A stretch of 64,000 bases of DNA from Oxytricha trifallax. Its lineage: Eukaryota; Ciliophora; Spirotrichea; Sporadotrichida; Oxytrichidae. The translations under genes were made by a program, and so were the position numbers. Under the pieces are notes generated by a model. It was not told the origin of the DNA. It worked only from the letters and a program-made list of their open reading frames with translations, and ran no database searches. Shown here one piece after another: positions 50,891 through 61,627 of this stretch (positions within the stretch are counted from its first letter, which is position 1; the number at the start of each line of letters is the position of its first letter). Where the stretch lies: assembly GCA_000711775.1 (NCBI GenBank), contig ARYC01000510.1, positions 62,001 through 126,000 of the forward strand. The letters run 5' to 3'.

Positions 50891-51039
50891 CAGTTTAGTT
50901 TATTTAAGCTTAAATTTTTTATTCCATTTTTATAAGTTTAATAAAGTTAATTAATTATATCAACTTACAAATTTTCCTTCAATTTTGATAAATGCTGAAA
51001 TTTCAGTAAAAGGAGAATGTTATACGTGATTACATATAG

Positions 51040-52542
51040 GGATTGAAACGATAAAACGATCAACTTAAATAAGCCAATTTAGACTTGAGCAAGAAATTGC
51101 GGGAGCTATCAAAATAAGAATGAAAAAAAAATTATTGAATCATCGATATTTATATCGATTACAAAAATTAATTATTATTACCATTAGATGGCATTGAGTC
51201 TCATATAAGCAAAACCCAATTATTTATTTTAAACATTGTGATTTTAGAGAATTTTTGTTTCTAACGAATGAAGAATAATTAAATGACATTGTTTAAGTTA
51301 TCTAAGATGCTTTACTTAATTAAACTAATATAATACATTTAAATATAATAATTATTAAGCTATTATAATTATAATAATAAATACATTATATTTTAACTAA
51401 GTATTAATGATTTTATTAAGGAATCCTAATAATCCTTATGTAATTAGTCATAATTCTATATGTAATTATGCTTATTTCTATATCGATTTTTTAGGATCCC
51501 TTTTTATCATATATAATATTTTTTTATCCACAAATAGTGAAAAAATGAAAAAATTTTGAATCTCTAATCTTAAAAGAACTATGTTCCTAAAATCTAATTA
51601 GAATTTGTAAAAGTCTATATAGACTTGTTAATCATAATTTAATCTAATTTAAACTATTATTAAAACAGTATTACATTATTAGAATTAATACTATAATATA
51701 TTAATAAAGTCCAATATTAGGACAATAAATTATTATTATATACATAGTTAAAATTATCAATGCATTAATAGTTTATATAAAATAAGTAATGTTGATTTAT
51801 ATGAATTTCACTAATGTTAGATTAGTGAAATGCATTTCACTAATTTATTATTAGTGAAATTCATATAAAATAATAATATAAATGCTATTATAAATAAGAG
51901 CCATTTTCATCAGGTTCGAAAATAATGAATATAAAAGAGAGTGCGATTACTTGAGAGAAGAAATTGCTTAGAAGGTAAATGAGCTTGGAGACTTGAAAAA
52001 TAAATTATCACTTTCCATCCAGTAAACAAATCAATTAAAACAATTACATACATTATTTGTAGATAAACGATTAATTATGAATGCTTGAAATGCAGCGAAT
52101 CATTTTACAAATTTACTAGAATCACAATCAAAGTAAATAGTGAGAATGAAGAGAGTAATAGAAGAATTTGAGAAAAGAGAAAAGCAGTGCAGTCGTGAAT
52201 GGTTAGGTTAGCTCTACTTTAAGAGAATCTTTCTCTCTTAGAAAAACAAAACGGATTATATATGTAACTCCAGAGACAAAAAGATTAGTATCAAAGTCTT
52301 GTTGCTTAATTGGAAAGGAAAATCATAGAGGCGAATCAAAGAATTGCTTTTAAATAGTAAATTGATGATAAGAGGGCAGCTGTTAAATATCTAGTTGAAC
52401 AAATGAGAGTTATAAGTAAGGAATAACTTCGTAATTTTATCTATCTTTAGGCGAGGAGAAGTAAAGTGTCTATATGAAAACTAAGGTTTGCACAAGAATA
52501 TTTAAGATATTCAAAATGAGCATTAAAAGTTGCTTAGAGAAT
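51040..52542 (+). CDS. Coiled-coil protein, cut at its 3' side by a TBE
   Basis: Plus-strand coding islands at 51040-51110 (DQLKQANLDLSKKLRELSKQ), 51915-52060 (FENNEYKRECDYLREEIAQK), 52090-52200 (NLLESQSKQIVRMKRVIEEF) and 52260-52542 (LVAQLERKIIEANQRIAFKQ; LHKNIQDIQNEHQKLLRES). Heptad Leu/Lys/Glu pattern throughout. The frame shifts near 52450, consistent with a small IES. Reading ends exactly where the telomeric TBE tip begins (52543). No start or stop is found. It may belong with the coding pieces at 58781 and 63252, but no pointer proves it. Confidence 0.6.
51798..51868. repeat. Nested hairpin of ATTAGTGAAAT units
   Basis: ATATGAATTTCACTAAT (left) pairs with ATTAGTGAAATTCATAT (right), and the interior ATTAGTGAAATGCATTTCACTAAT is itself a palindrome, giving a cruciform-capable nested structure within an IES. 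Confidence 0.75.
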
Positions 52543-53530
52543 CAAAACCCCAAAACCCCTTAATGAGGTTTATAAGTGCTTTGATTTGTAGGGAATATGT
52601 TTGGGGTTGGGGTTATTTATAGGTTTTAATATGAAATTTATAGTAATTTTATTTAATTTAATCACTCAAAATGCACTTTTGGATCATGTGGGAGAGGTTT
52701 GAAGTTTATCTTACTTAACAACAACTATCTACTCCATCGATATGTCTGATCTTAAGTTTGGTTTTATTATTATTGACTCCGCCATTTGTTTCATTGGTGG
52801 AGAGACTCTGTTTCTTTCTATAAATTGATTTATCCTTTGATTAGCATCTTTCTCGCACCTTGTTGAGTAGTAATCGTTGCGAGGCATATCACACTCTATT
52901 GCTGCCATTGCCCAAAAATCCCATTGAAAGTCTTCATCTCTCCAGTCTTCTCTTTCTGGATAATAGCCTGCAGTTCCCATAACACTTCCTAGCCTTGATA
53001 CTTCCACCATTAATGCTATGTTGAAGTCATTAATTGTTACTCTAACAGGTGAGAAGTTTATCATAATATTCTCAGGCTTCAAATCTCTATGAATAAAGCC
53101 TAACTTATGTATCTCTTTTATACCTTATAAGATTTAAGTTGCTATCAAAGCAAGCTACTTATGATTCCTTTTATCAGTAATGAAATCTTTTAGGTCATTT
53201 CATATAGTGAGAGTCTAAAAGCAACATGATCCTTGGCAAGGAGAACAGTATCTAGCTTGATTGAGTATCTGTACTCTTAAAACTTTGCTTGAGTGAGTAC
53301 TTGATACTCATTTGTAAACTCCATCTAGTATTTATCATCACTTAAGAGATAGTTGAAGGGATACACCTTGTATGCGTATTGATGATCATTGATAACTTTC
53401 TTATCAAAGGAGTCTTCTAATATAAGGTAGCTTTAAAGTCAAGTGTCTAGGTCAATTTAGGCAAGAACAGGAATCTTTTTTATAATGAATTTTAATCATT
53501 ATCTTTGTGATTTCAGATGCTGAGGTAATA
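52543..53530. mobile_element. Truncated TBE transposon (one end plus part of the kinase gene)
   Basis: Tip CAAAACCCCAAAACCCC at 52543, then a TBE-like subterminal region (GGGGTTGGGGTT near 52605) and the 3' two-thirds of the 57-kDa gene. Homology to the intact TBE ends near 53530; the zinc-finger part, 22-kDa and 42-kDa genes and the other end are missing. Confidence 0.8.
52684..53525 (-). pseudogene. TBE 57-kDa kinase domain, N-terminally truncated
   Basis: Matches the kinase part of the intact TBE protein: EITKIMIKIHYKKIPVLAQI, VINDHQYAYKVYPFNYLLSD, HKLGFIHRDLKPENIMIN, TINDFNIALM, YYPEREDWRDEDFQWDFWAM and ECDMPRNDYY; TGA at 52686-52684. The HRD loop is intact, and the metal-binding motif is DFN rather than DFG. 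The zinc-finger half is missing, replaced upstream by an unrelated methyltransferase sequence. Frame changes between the pieces indicate decay. Confidence 0.75.
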
Positions 53531-53559
53531 TTTTTGAAGTATAAAATGAAATTTTTATC

Positions 53560-54808
53560 CATAAATAAATAATCTCTTTATTAAACTAAATTCCAAAAAG
53601 AATAGCTTCAATGATTAAGTTCTTCAGGCAAAATATAGACTAATCTCCAAATGAAAACCATTTTTCTCTTTGGTTGTATTTTCTTGCAAATATATCTGAG
53701 TATTTGTGATCAGGCACCATCTCCTCCACTAGTTTATAAAAAAAATCTGGTTTTTAGCAGGACTTTCTGGCTTTTTTTATTAATATATTGCTTTGAAAGT
53801 GCAGTACTAATCTTTTTCTTAATTCCTTAAAAGACCTTTTTTTTCTGAAAATTATACAAAATTCTACTACATGTCTTAAATAAAATCCAATATTATTGTA
53901 CAAAGTTTTGTCTTCATTCAACTTGATACAAACAAGAATATCAAATTTTTCATAGCCTTTATCATTCATGATTTTAATAGCTTCTTGCATCTAATTGTTA
54001 TTAACCCATAGAAATACATATCCATCACTTTGCAATTTTTCAAATCAAAAATAAATTTTTTAGCCTATGCTTTATAATTGAACTTGCAGGCTGTCCTCTT
54101 CCAAGGTGGGTCTATAACAATAACTAAAAATTTCGAGTTGTTACTTATAAGGATTGCATCATAAATAAAGCATTACACATTTCTATATTTGAAATATTTC
54201 CTTAGTACTGAGCTTATTTATTATTTAATCTTTTAGTTCCCCATCTATAATCTTGAATCACAAAATTTGAGGCTTAATAATTTTATTCATATTTTTGGGG
54301 TTATATCTTATCTTTTATTGAAGAATGTTTTACTGATTTTGATTCTATAATTAGAGCGTCTATCTTATTTATTTAATTTTATTCTCTTTATTGCAATGCA
54401 CTTATGTCCTCATTTTTAGTTATAAGTCACAATTTATTTTCAAAATATTTTCTAATTAATTCTTGATTAGTTTATTTAATTCTTCAGTATATTAGTTCTG
54501 ATTGAAAAGTCAATAATTTTCTATATTTTTGTTTTTAAGTTGTAACTTTAGAATTGTACCAAGGTAAAATTTCTTAATTTATTAAATTTCACAATGCTCT
54601 TCTTCACATTAATTGATGACACATTTTGTTTCTTAAATATTATTTGCTGTATTTTTATTGAATTATTTTTGATAATTAGAATTTTATTTTCTCTCATATT
54701 TATCCTTAGCTTTGCAATGGGAGTATTTATTATAATTTTAAATATTATTAAATTAATTTTGATTTTTGATTCTGAATAAATTGATCTTTTAGATAAATTG
54801 GTTGTCAT
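53560..54808 (-). CDS. MT-A70 family N6-adenine methyltransferase
   Basis: The catalytic signature is clear: NNSKFLVIVIDPPWKRT contains the DPPW motif of MT-A70 enzymes (about 54130-54080). It is followed by SDGYVFLWVNNNQMQEAIKI, MNDKGYEKFDILVCIKLNED, LRHVVEFCIIFRKK, KPDFFYKLVEEMVPDHKYSD and IFARKYNQREKWFSFGDQ, which match the family order through the C-terminal R...W..GnE-like end. A Lys/Asn/Gln-rich N-terminal part starts at ATG 54808. Two frame changes (about 54055 and 53745) may be small IESs. Family members methylate adenine N6 in RNA or, in ciliates (MTA1/MTA9 type), DNA. Whether it is a host gene or transposon cargo is unclear: it abuts a truncated TBE kinase gene on the same strand. 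Confidence 0.72.
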
Positions 54809-55103
54809 TTTCGTAGACTTTAAAACATTCCTTGAATTTTTTTAATAGTGAGAAAGTACATACATACTAAGTTGATTTATTCTCAATTCCAATTGAGTTA
54901 TTTGAACAAGATTGGCCTGTATTTATATATTTCCAAAATCTTTCCAAGCTACTTTACTGGGAAATATTATATCGATCAAATATTACCAACATAAGTATGC
55001 ATTTATTTTGCCATTTCATTAAATTGTAGGTGTTTTATTTAATTAATTATAACTATCTAAGTTTAATCAATTCATCATGGGTCAATAGTTTATAATTTGA
55101 ATA

Positions 55104-55415
55104 ATGTGTTTATTAAATTGTCTTCGGCCAAAGTTAATTCTTCCTAGTAGTGTTCTTCACAGTTATTTTAAAGAATGTTTTATTACAAAACAGAGCTCAC
55201 ATTGTTCAATTTGGTCCTTGTCAAATTCGTCAATAATAGCTTATAAATTTGATGAGGTAGTCAAATATTTTTATACACCATTTCCAAGGCAGGCTGTTTC
55301 ACTTTCAGTACAGGAGTATTTGTCTTCAATACTTACTAATTATTTTTGGTCTATGAAAAGAGATTAGATTCAGAAGTTAGGATTTAAAAGTAATGTTATT
55401 AAATTTATAAATTTC
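55104..55415 (+). CDS. Unrecognised plus-strand coding fragment in transposon debris
   Basis: Open frame with protein-like composition (FDEVVKYFYTPFPRQAVSLS, VQEYLSSILTNYFWSMKRDQ). It is on the opposite strand to the flanking methyltransferase and transposase, the position a middle transposon gene would occupy, but it does not match the 22-kDa gene of the intact TBE that I can see. Confidence 0.35.
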
Positions 55416-55444
55416 TTAATTGTAAGTATAAATAATTAGAACCA

Positions 55445-56980
55445 CATACATTTTAACAAAAAAGTATAAATTACATAAATTTTGTTTACACTTTTGTACG
55501 CTTCTCTTAATTAATAAATGTAATTTATATAATAAGAATTATAAATTTATAATCATTGTAAGAATTCAAAACAAAAATTAAAATATTTAATAACAAAAAA
55601 ATACTGCTAATTATATAATTACATAAGGATAATAATTCTTTACTTCAGGTGGTACAATAATTAATTTTTAAATATAAATTCATACTAATTTAATTTATAT
55701 ATATTTAAAATTTGGTTGTATTATCTAAAATCTTTTAAATTATTTGTTTATATTTTCAAATTTTACAGATGGGATAGGTTAGTGCAGATTGGCTTAGTCT
55801 ATAAACTTTACTATTTCCCCACAATGTGGGTTGTTCGCCAGGAGTAGGCGATTGAGCAAGTAGGTTGACCTTAGCTTTATAATCTAATTGTTCGTAATAT
55901 ATTTACGAAAAACCTCAGTACCCCTGAATCAAATCAGACTAACTAAGATCAACCAAGTCACTTTTAAAATAGAAGCAATTAATAAAAGTAAGTTAAGAAT
56001 ATTATCAATTCAGTTTTAAATAAGCTATTTTTAATTTATAAATGATAGAGGTAAATAAAATGTATATTTAAAAATTAAGAGTTCTTCCTTTCGCATAAGA
56101 ATTTAAAATTTAAATTCATTGAAATTCTAAAACATTAAACTACTTTAGAAATAAATATTATTATAATGTAAGAATATTGACTTATTTTAAATCTTTAACA
56201 TTTTGGTAGTTTATTAGCAATTAAAAATCTTAGTCATCATAAATTAAAAAAATTGATATTACTTAGAATTTTTAATTCTATAACTTAATTATTTAAAATT
56301 CTAATTTATATAATCCATTATATTATTACCTATAAGTTGATAAATGTTACGTTTTATTGTAAAAGTATTTAAATAATTTTAAAATGTACTTCTGGGCTAT
56401 TATTTATATAAACATAATTAATCCTTGGAAATAAAATGATTAAATCTATTGAAGTTTAAAATAATAGAAAAACACTATATAGAAATTATGCTTATTTAAA
56501 AAAATTAATTAAAAAAGAATATATTTTAAAGGTTAAGTATAGTAAATTACAAGTATAATAAATTCTCTATTTAATTTATCTCTCTTTTCTGATAATATGC
56601 ACTTATAATTTATTAACGAAAGCCTAGATAAAGACTATATAATTTTTAGCAAAATTTTAAGAATTTTCGAAAATATGAAATTTAAAATTTGTTGCTAGGA
56701 TGTAATTTTAATTCTTAAAATTAAAAAATATTCGAATTGCCTAAAATTTATGTTTCATCTTATGAGATTATAACTTGAAATCCTTTGGTAATCTTATGTA
56801 TTATTTTCTTAAGATAATTATTCTTCACATAGATCGAAATTAAGAGAACATCTACCAATAGGTTGTGTGGTCACACTTATAAACTTTTGTAGAAAGTAGA
56901 ATATTTTTTATTACGAGAGACTCCCGTAATTAAGTTTATTTTGTTTAACACTATACATTACAGATATCCTTCATACTAAT
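55445..56980. other. AT-rich germline-limited DNA, no gene seen
   Basis: Low-complexity AT-rich sequence with one slightly GC-richer patch at 55770-55960; no coding or repeat structure identified. Confidence 0.5.
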
Positions 56981-56981
56981 G

Positions 56982-58740
56982 TCATTAAGCGCTGTAACTA
57001 GTGCTTTGAAGTAACATGAATAAGCCCAGTCTATTTTCAAATTTAAAATTCCTTGTGCGATTGATGTTAGAAGAATATTTTTTTCTTTTAAACTATCCCA
57101 TTAGAATTTTTTCTATCCTTCAACTAAAGCAAGTTGTTTTCTATAATACCTTGAAATTCTAGTTTTTTAATGCCAGTGAATAATCGTTCCACTGGAGCAA
57201 ATTAAAAGTGATAAGGGCCAAGGAACATTACCGGAATTTTATATTTCTCAATCTTCTAAGTGAGATATTTGCTCCTATGGTATGAGGCATTATCCAGCAT
57301 AAATATATGGTCATTTCTCCAATTTAGGTTGCTTTGTTCCAAGAATCTTATAATTTTTATCATGAAATAGAAAGCTTTTTTAACTGAAATTTTCCCCTCT
57401 ATTTACCGTGAAAAAAGCTGAGTTATTAATCACCAATCCTGCAATAATACTGATCTCTGAGAACCTCGATGAAGAATAGTTAAAAGATGGTTTCGATTTC
57501 TTAGACTATTTTTCTTCCTTTATTTGGGCTATACCTAGGGATGCTTTCATCGATGTTTATAATTGCCTTACCTTCTTACAGATTTTTTTAAGTAAAAATA
57601 AGCAGGCGCCTAATGCTATAATTTAGATTGGAGATTATTGACTCTTGGAGTAAGATAGTACTACTTTTTGTAAGAAATCCTTAGAAATTTTTAAAAAGAG
57701 ACGAACTGAACTAATTGATACTTACTAGTCTAGATCTAGATCATTCCAATTTTTTTCCCTTATCGCTTTGCAAGTTATTGGTTGCACTCCTTCAGACAAG
57801 TATTGTTCAATAAGGTGCCTAGTGCGTGGAAAATATCTTAAACATCTTGGCATTAAAAGTATGATTCTGGGTGTTTGCTATTGGGGCTTAGTTTAGTATT
57901 TACTTCACTTTTTAATAATTTATCTTTAGTCTCTTCATAATAAAACTCGTTATAGGCACTTTGTCCTAAAGATACAGACTTTTTACTAATCCATTTATTT
58001 CCTCTTTTAATCTTTTTACTCTGATTGGTTGACATTATGTCTTTAAACTTGTAACTGCGATATTTGCTATGTGTATAAACCTAAATAGTCATTGTTAGAC
58101 TAAATAGCAGTCTCCTTAGTAAACGTAGCCCTCTCAAATGTCATTTATTCATCGTATATCTCCTATAGTAAATCTTTTTGCTATTAAAAATCAACACCTT
58201 GGCTATCTTTGTTCAAGATTATTGCTCAAAGCATACTTTCTGTACACTGAGTTTCTTTTAATCCTAAATCCCCATTATAATTTTTGCAATTTAATCTCAC
58301 TAGCTTTCGAGGATCTTATTGCTCTGTTAATAAGCTTGAATCAGGATTACTTCGAATCAAATTCTTTTCTTCGTTGGCTATCATTTATTAATCTATTAGG
58401 AAAATATTTTAATTGGTTATATCGTGCTATCGCCAAGTATTAATAAGCTTGATAATAAATGAGTTCCTTATAGAATAGTTTCTTCTATTTTATCGAGACT
58501 TAAATCATACTATGATTAATCACTCTCATCAAAATTTTCACTATATTACTATCCTTTTTGAAGAAGTCAGCAATCTTAGATTTAATTTTTTTAAAGCTAT
58601 TTCATATATGTCTAAACTGTTTGTGATTGGTTAAGGTTGCTTTCCTTTATGGAGAATTCTTTCCTGGCTATAAGGATTATATGTATTAAATAGAAAACTT
58701 TTTATTTATGTATTATATAATCATCATTTTTTGTTGTTAA
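56982..58740 (-). pseudogene. Decayed DDE transposase of a second Tc1/IS630-like family
   Basis: Catalytic-core pieces in several frames: GKAIINIDESIPRYSPNKGR (first Asp), NDHIFMLDNASYHRSKYL (second Asp) and FLGPYHFQFAPVERLFTGIK (Glu). An N-terminal helix-turn-helix-like stretch lies at 57840-57640 (LIEQYLSEGVQPITCKAIRE) and more coding-like sequence runs to about 58740 (KIKSKIADFFKKDSNIVKIL). It differs clearly from both TBE-type transposases in the window. Multiple frame changes and TGA codons indicate a dead gene. No terminal repeats were found. Confidence 0.6.
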
Positions 58741-58780
58741 TTATTTTTTATAATTAAATTAATAATAGAAGGTTTAACGA

Positions 58781-59105
58781 ATGATGAACTAGTAGCAGCA
58801 ACTCGCCCAGATTAATGTTTTGCAAATGAGAGAAAAGATAGGGAACAAGAAGGAACTATATAACTTTCTTACTCAAGATTGCAACGCCTATCTCCCGAAA
58901 AATAGATTGCACTAATATATACTTTCTCAAAAGCATTATCAGCAGCGAGAAAAGTGTATTCATCTTATGATTAATTATCTTTAGTATCTTAAAAGAAACG
59001 AGGTAATCACGTCTGCTGTACCACAAATAGAAGGGCTCATAGTAGACGATTTCATTGAATATGTTAAAAAAAGTGATCAAATCCAAAGGTTTCTCCCCGA
59101 CCAGT
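58781..59105 (+). CDS. 5' part of an unrecognised gene, interrupted by a TBE
   Basis: ATG at 58781 opens MMNQQQQLAQINVLQMREKI, NFLTQDCNAYLPKNRLHQYI, IHLMINYLQYLKRNEVITSA and VDDFIEYVKKSDQIQRFLPD, and the frame runs straight into the telomeric tip of the TBE at 59106. It is helical and Gln-rich and looks like a conserved N-terminal globular domain ahead of a coiled coil. The rest of the gene must lie elsewhere, possibly the coiled-coil pieces at 51-52 kb or the sequence right of the TBE; I found no decisive pointer. Confidence 0.6.
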
Positions 59106-59243
59106 CAAAACCCCAAAACCCTTTCAGTAGTTTGATTGAGTTTTTGATTGATAAAAGTAGACTATTAGTGCATACTTTATTAGGGTTTTAATAGGGTTTA
59201 TGTAGGGGTTTAATGTTTAAATATTAGTAATTTAAGTGAGTAT

Positions 59244-60260
59244 ATGCGAGGTTTGGGGTCAGTTTATGACAGTGAGTATATAGATTTATTGTTTAAGTTG
59301 CGTTATGGTTGCGATGATTATAGTGATCAACTCAAACCTATTCTAAATTACACATCTATAGCAAAGCTACTCCATAAATCTCCAGCAACTGTGAGGTCTC
59401 ACTGTCTATTAGCTTTGAATTTAAAGAGACAGCAGCTTAATTCTAAGCCTCAAGACCTCCAAAATTTTAACAGCATCATATTGAATATCTTATTAATAAT
59501 AAGACTCTTAAATACTGGGCTTATTTCTCTCTAGCCTAGAGAGCTGTTATGTTTCATCGCCAATTTCCTGAGCTTCATATCTCTGCTTAATCTATAGCGA
59601 ACATATTTAAAAAGAATTTTATATCTTACAAAACAGTCAATCGCATTAAAAGAGTGATTGACTATAATTTTTCATTTTATAAGGATAAAATGCAGAGGGC
59701 ATTTACTAATAGCATTAAGTTCATGCACGCTGATGAGGCAGTATTCACGTTTAATACCTTTATATCAAGGTCTTGGTACAAGAGGTATAGTAATATAGAA
59801 ATTTATGACAAAAGGTTAAATGTAAACTCATGCTATTCTTGGAAGAATAAGTGAAGATAGTGGCCTCGAGACTTATGTTATTCACCCTCGTTCTATAAAC
59901 ACTGAATAATATATTAAGTTCTTGCAAAAACTCAGAGATAAGTACGCTGACTAAGAGATTATTCTATTCGTTGATAACTTGTCAGTACATAAAACTAAAG
60001 ACTCAAGGAAGGAATATGAAAGGCTAAATATAACACCTGTATTTAATGTTCCTTACAGCCCTTAGTTCAATGGAATTGAATTATATTGGGGACTATTGAA
60101 AGATCATTATAAGAAATTGCTGCTCTACCATCTGATGCATGATTTAAAGATAGATACAGTCGATTTAATTAGAGTGCTGCAAAGAGAGTCAGCGATGATA
60201 AAGCTAAAGTATGCGCAAGAGAAGGCAGATTTTGTGTATATAAACAAGTTTTAGATTTAA
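59244..60260 (+). CDS. TBE 42-kDa transposase, with two frameshifts
   Basis: DDE transposase of the Tc1/mariner-IS630 superfamily. An N-terminal helix-turn-helix-like part (NYTSIAKLLHKSPATVRSHC) is followed by a frame change near 59450-59470, then KTLKYWAYFSLAQRAVMFHR, HADEAVFTFNTF (first Asp), a second frame change near 59840, GLETYVIHPRSINTEQYIKF, ILFVDNLSVHKTKD (second Asp) and VPYSPQFNGIELYWGLLKDH (Glu). The triad is intact. The frameshifts mean the copy as written cannot make full protein. Its tail converges with the 22-kDa gene on the other strand. Confidence 0.88.
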
Positions 60261-60273
60261 GCGAATGAATAGT

Positions 60274-61065
60274 TCACATATTAAATTTGCCAATAAAAGG
60301 ATTTGGCTTCTCTTTCTTTTCTTCCTCTTAAGGCTTGCTTGGGCCTATGTTTCTTCTCTTAGTGCCAGCTCCCGCATCTATGTTCATATCTTCTGGCTTT
60401 TATAAATCTTTGAAGAGCCTCTTACTCAATTCATGTTTTACTTGAGACTTTCTCTCTCTGTTTAATTTGCTGCGCTCTTTCATCAAGTATATAGCAGTAC
60501 CAGGTTTTTCTATAAAGTTAGAAGACTAAGCTTACTTGAGATGAAAGGATGCTTTTAAAGTTCCTACAGCCAGGTATCACTTATTTTAATACCTTGCTTC
60601 TCTTTTTCTTCAGGAGAGATGCTGTAGCGTTTCTTATGAGCTTCTTAAATAACTTCATTTAAGTACTCAGGTTTCAGAGTTGCAAGAACACCAAGGAAGA
60701 AGTTTCTCTCTGGCAACTTATTAGAGAGCTGTAGCTTTGATGGAAGGTAGAGAGCTACGACTGGATCACTCATAGCATCGTCATATAGGTTTGTCACTGA
60801 TATTTCAGGGTAGTTAGGTATCTCTATCATCCTAATTTCATTAGACTTAAAAGCTTTTTTCTCTTCACTCAGTAAGGCTTTTAAGAATGAGATTTTAGTT
60901 CCCTCCTAAGTCGGCAAGAACAATCCAACTATAATGGATTTATTAATCTTACTTAAGAACTTACCTTGCTATACCAAATATCTATAAAGGTCCTCTTTAC
61001 TTCGAAATTTTCCTATTAAAATCTTGAGATTTAATTATTTTCATTGCATCATTCATAGACTCCAT
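60274..61065 (-). CDS. TBE 22-kDa protein, with frameshifts
   Basis: ATG at 61065-61063 (MESMNDAMKIIKSQD), a frame change near 61025, then GKFRSKEDLYRYLVQQGKFL, SIIVGLFLPTQEGTKISFLK, IEIPNYPEISVTNLYDDAMS, NKLPERNFFLGVLATLKPEY and DTWLQELQKHPF. Another frame change follows near 60515, before a highly charged tail (PQEEEKKEKPNPFIGKFNM) and TGA at 60276-60274. No function is established for this TBE protein and I see no named domain. Confidence 0.8.
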
Positions 61066-61258
61066 CTTGCTTCCTCTTTCTAGAAATGTTAATGAAATTT
61101 AAAATTATGGATATCCATTCTAAGTTTAATAAAATCTTACTACTAAATAGGGAGGACCTACTGGAGGTCAACCTTGAAAAGATATGAGGAGAAGCATTGA
61201 AAAACTTGCAAGTTTCACAGATTTATTTCCATTTTTATCAATCCATCTCCATTAAATT

Positions 61259-61450
61259 GCTCCTAATAATGTTTAATTATTTTAGGAGGTCCTCCAAATT
61301 AAGTTCAAACTTTATTAGGAGTTAAATTTTAAGGTTAAAACTTAATTAGGAGCATATTAAATTAAAAAATGTTTAATAACTTTACCTCCAAATTAAGTTC
61401 AAACTTGATTTGGAGGACCTCCTAGAGAAACAAAACTTCATTAGGAGTAT
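61259..61450. repeat. Inverted-repeat island between TBE genes
   Basis: Repeats of AGGAGGTCCTCCAAATTAAG and inverted GGAGGACCTCCT, plus outer CTCCTAATAATGTTT against AAACTTCATTAGGAG, form a palindromic block in the gap between the 22- and 57-kDa genes. It could be a small nested element or a regulatory region. Confidence 0.65.
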
Positions 61451-61627
61451 TTTAATTTACTAAAATGTATAAAATTCACATAAAATATGTCAACTTACAG
61501 TCTTTTATGGTTAGTTAATTTTATTACCTCTCAGCCGAGAATCTACCAGAGTGTCTTATACTCTACTATAATAATTTATCTCGATAAATTTTATCATTAT
61601 TATAATAAAATATATCAGCAAACTAAA

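Larger units (their letters stand above)
46973..50993. mobile_element. 4.0-kb TBE-like DNA transposon without C4A4 ends
   Basis: Terminal inverted repeats of about 45 bp (46973-47018 and 50948-50993; tips ATTTATCAAAATTGAAGG and CCTTCAATTTTGATAAAT) enclose three genes arranged as in TBEs: zinc-finger/kinase (-), middle gene (+), DDE transposase (-). Unlike TBEs, no C4A4 telomeric repeat is at either tip. It sits beside the coiled-coil gene that resumes at 51040. In-frame TGA codons in two genes suggest it is decaying. Confidence 0.8.

Noticed and set aside
55104..55415. Assignment of this frame as a TBE 22-kDa protein
   Set aside because: Position fits, but none of the readable motifs of the intact 22-kDa gene (for example IEIPNYPEISVTN) are present.
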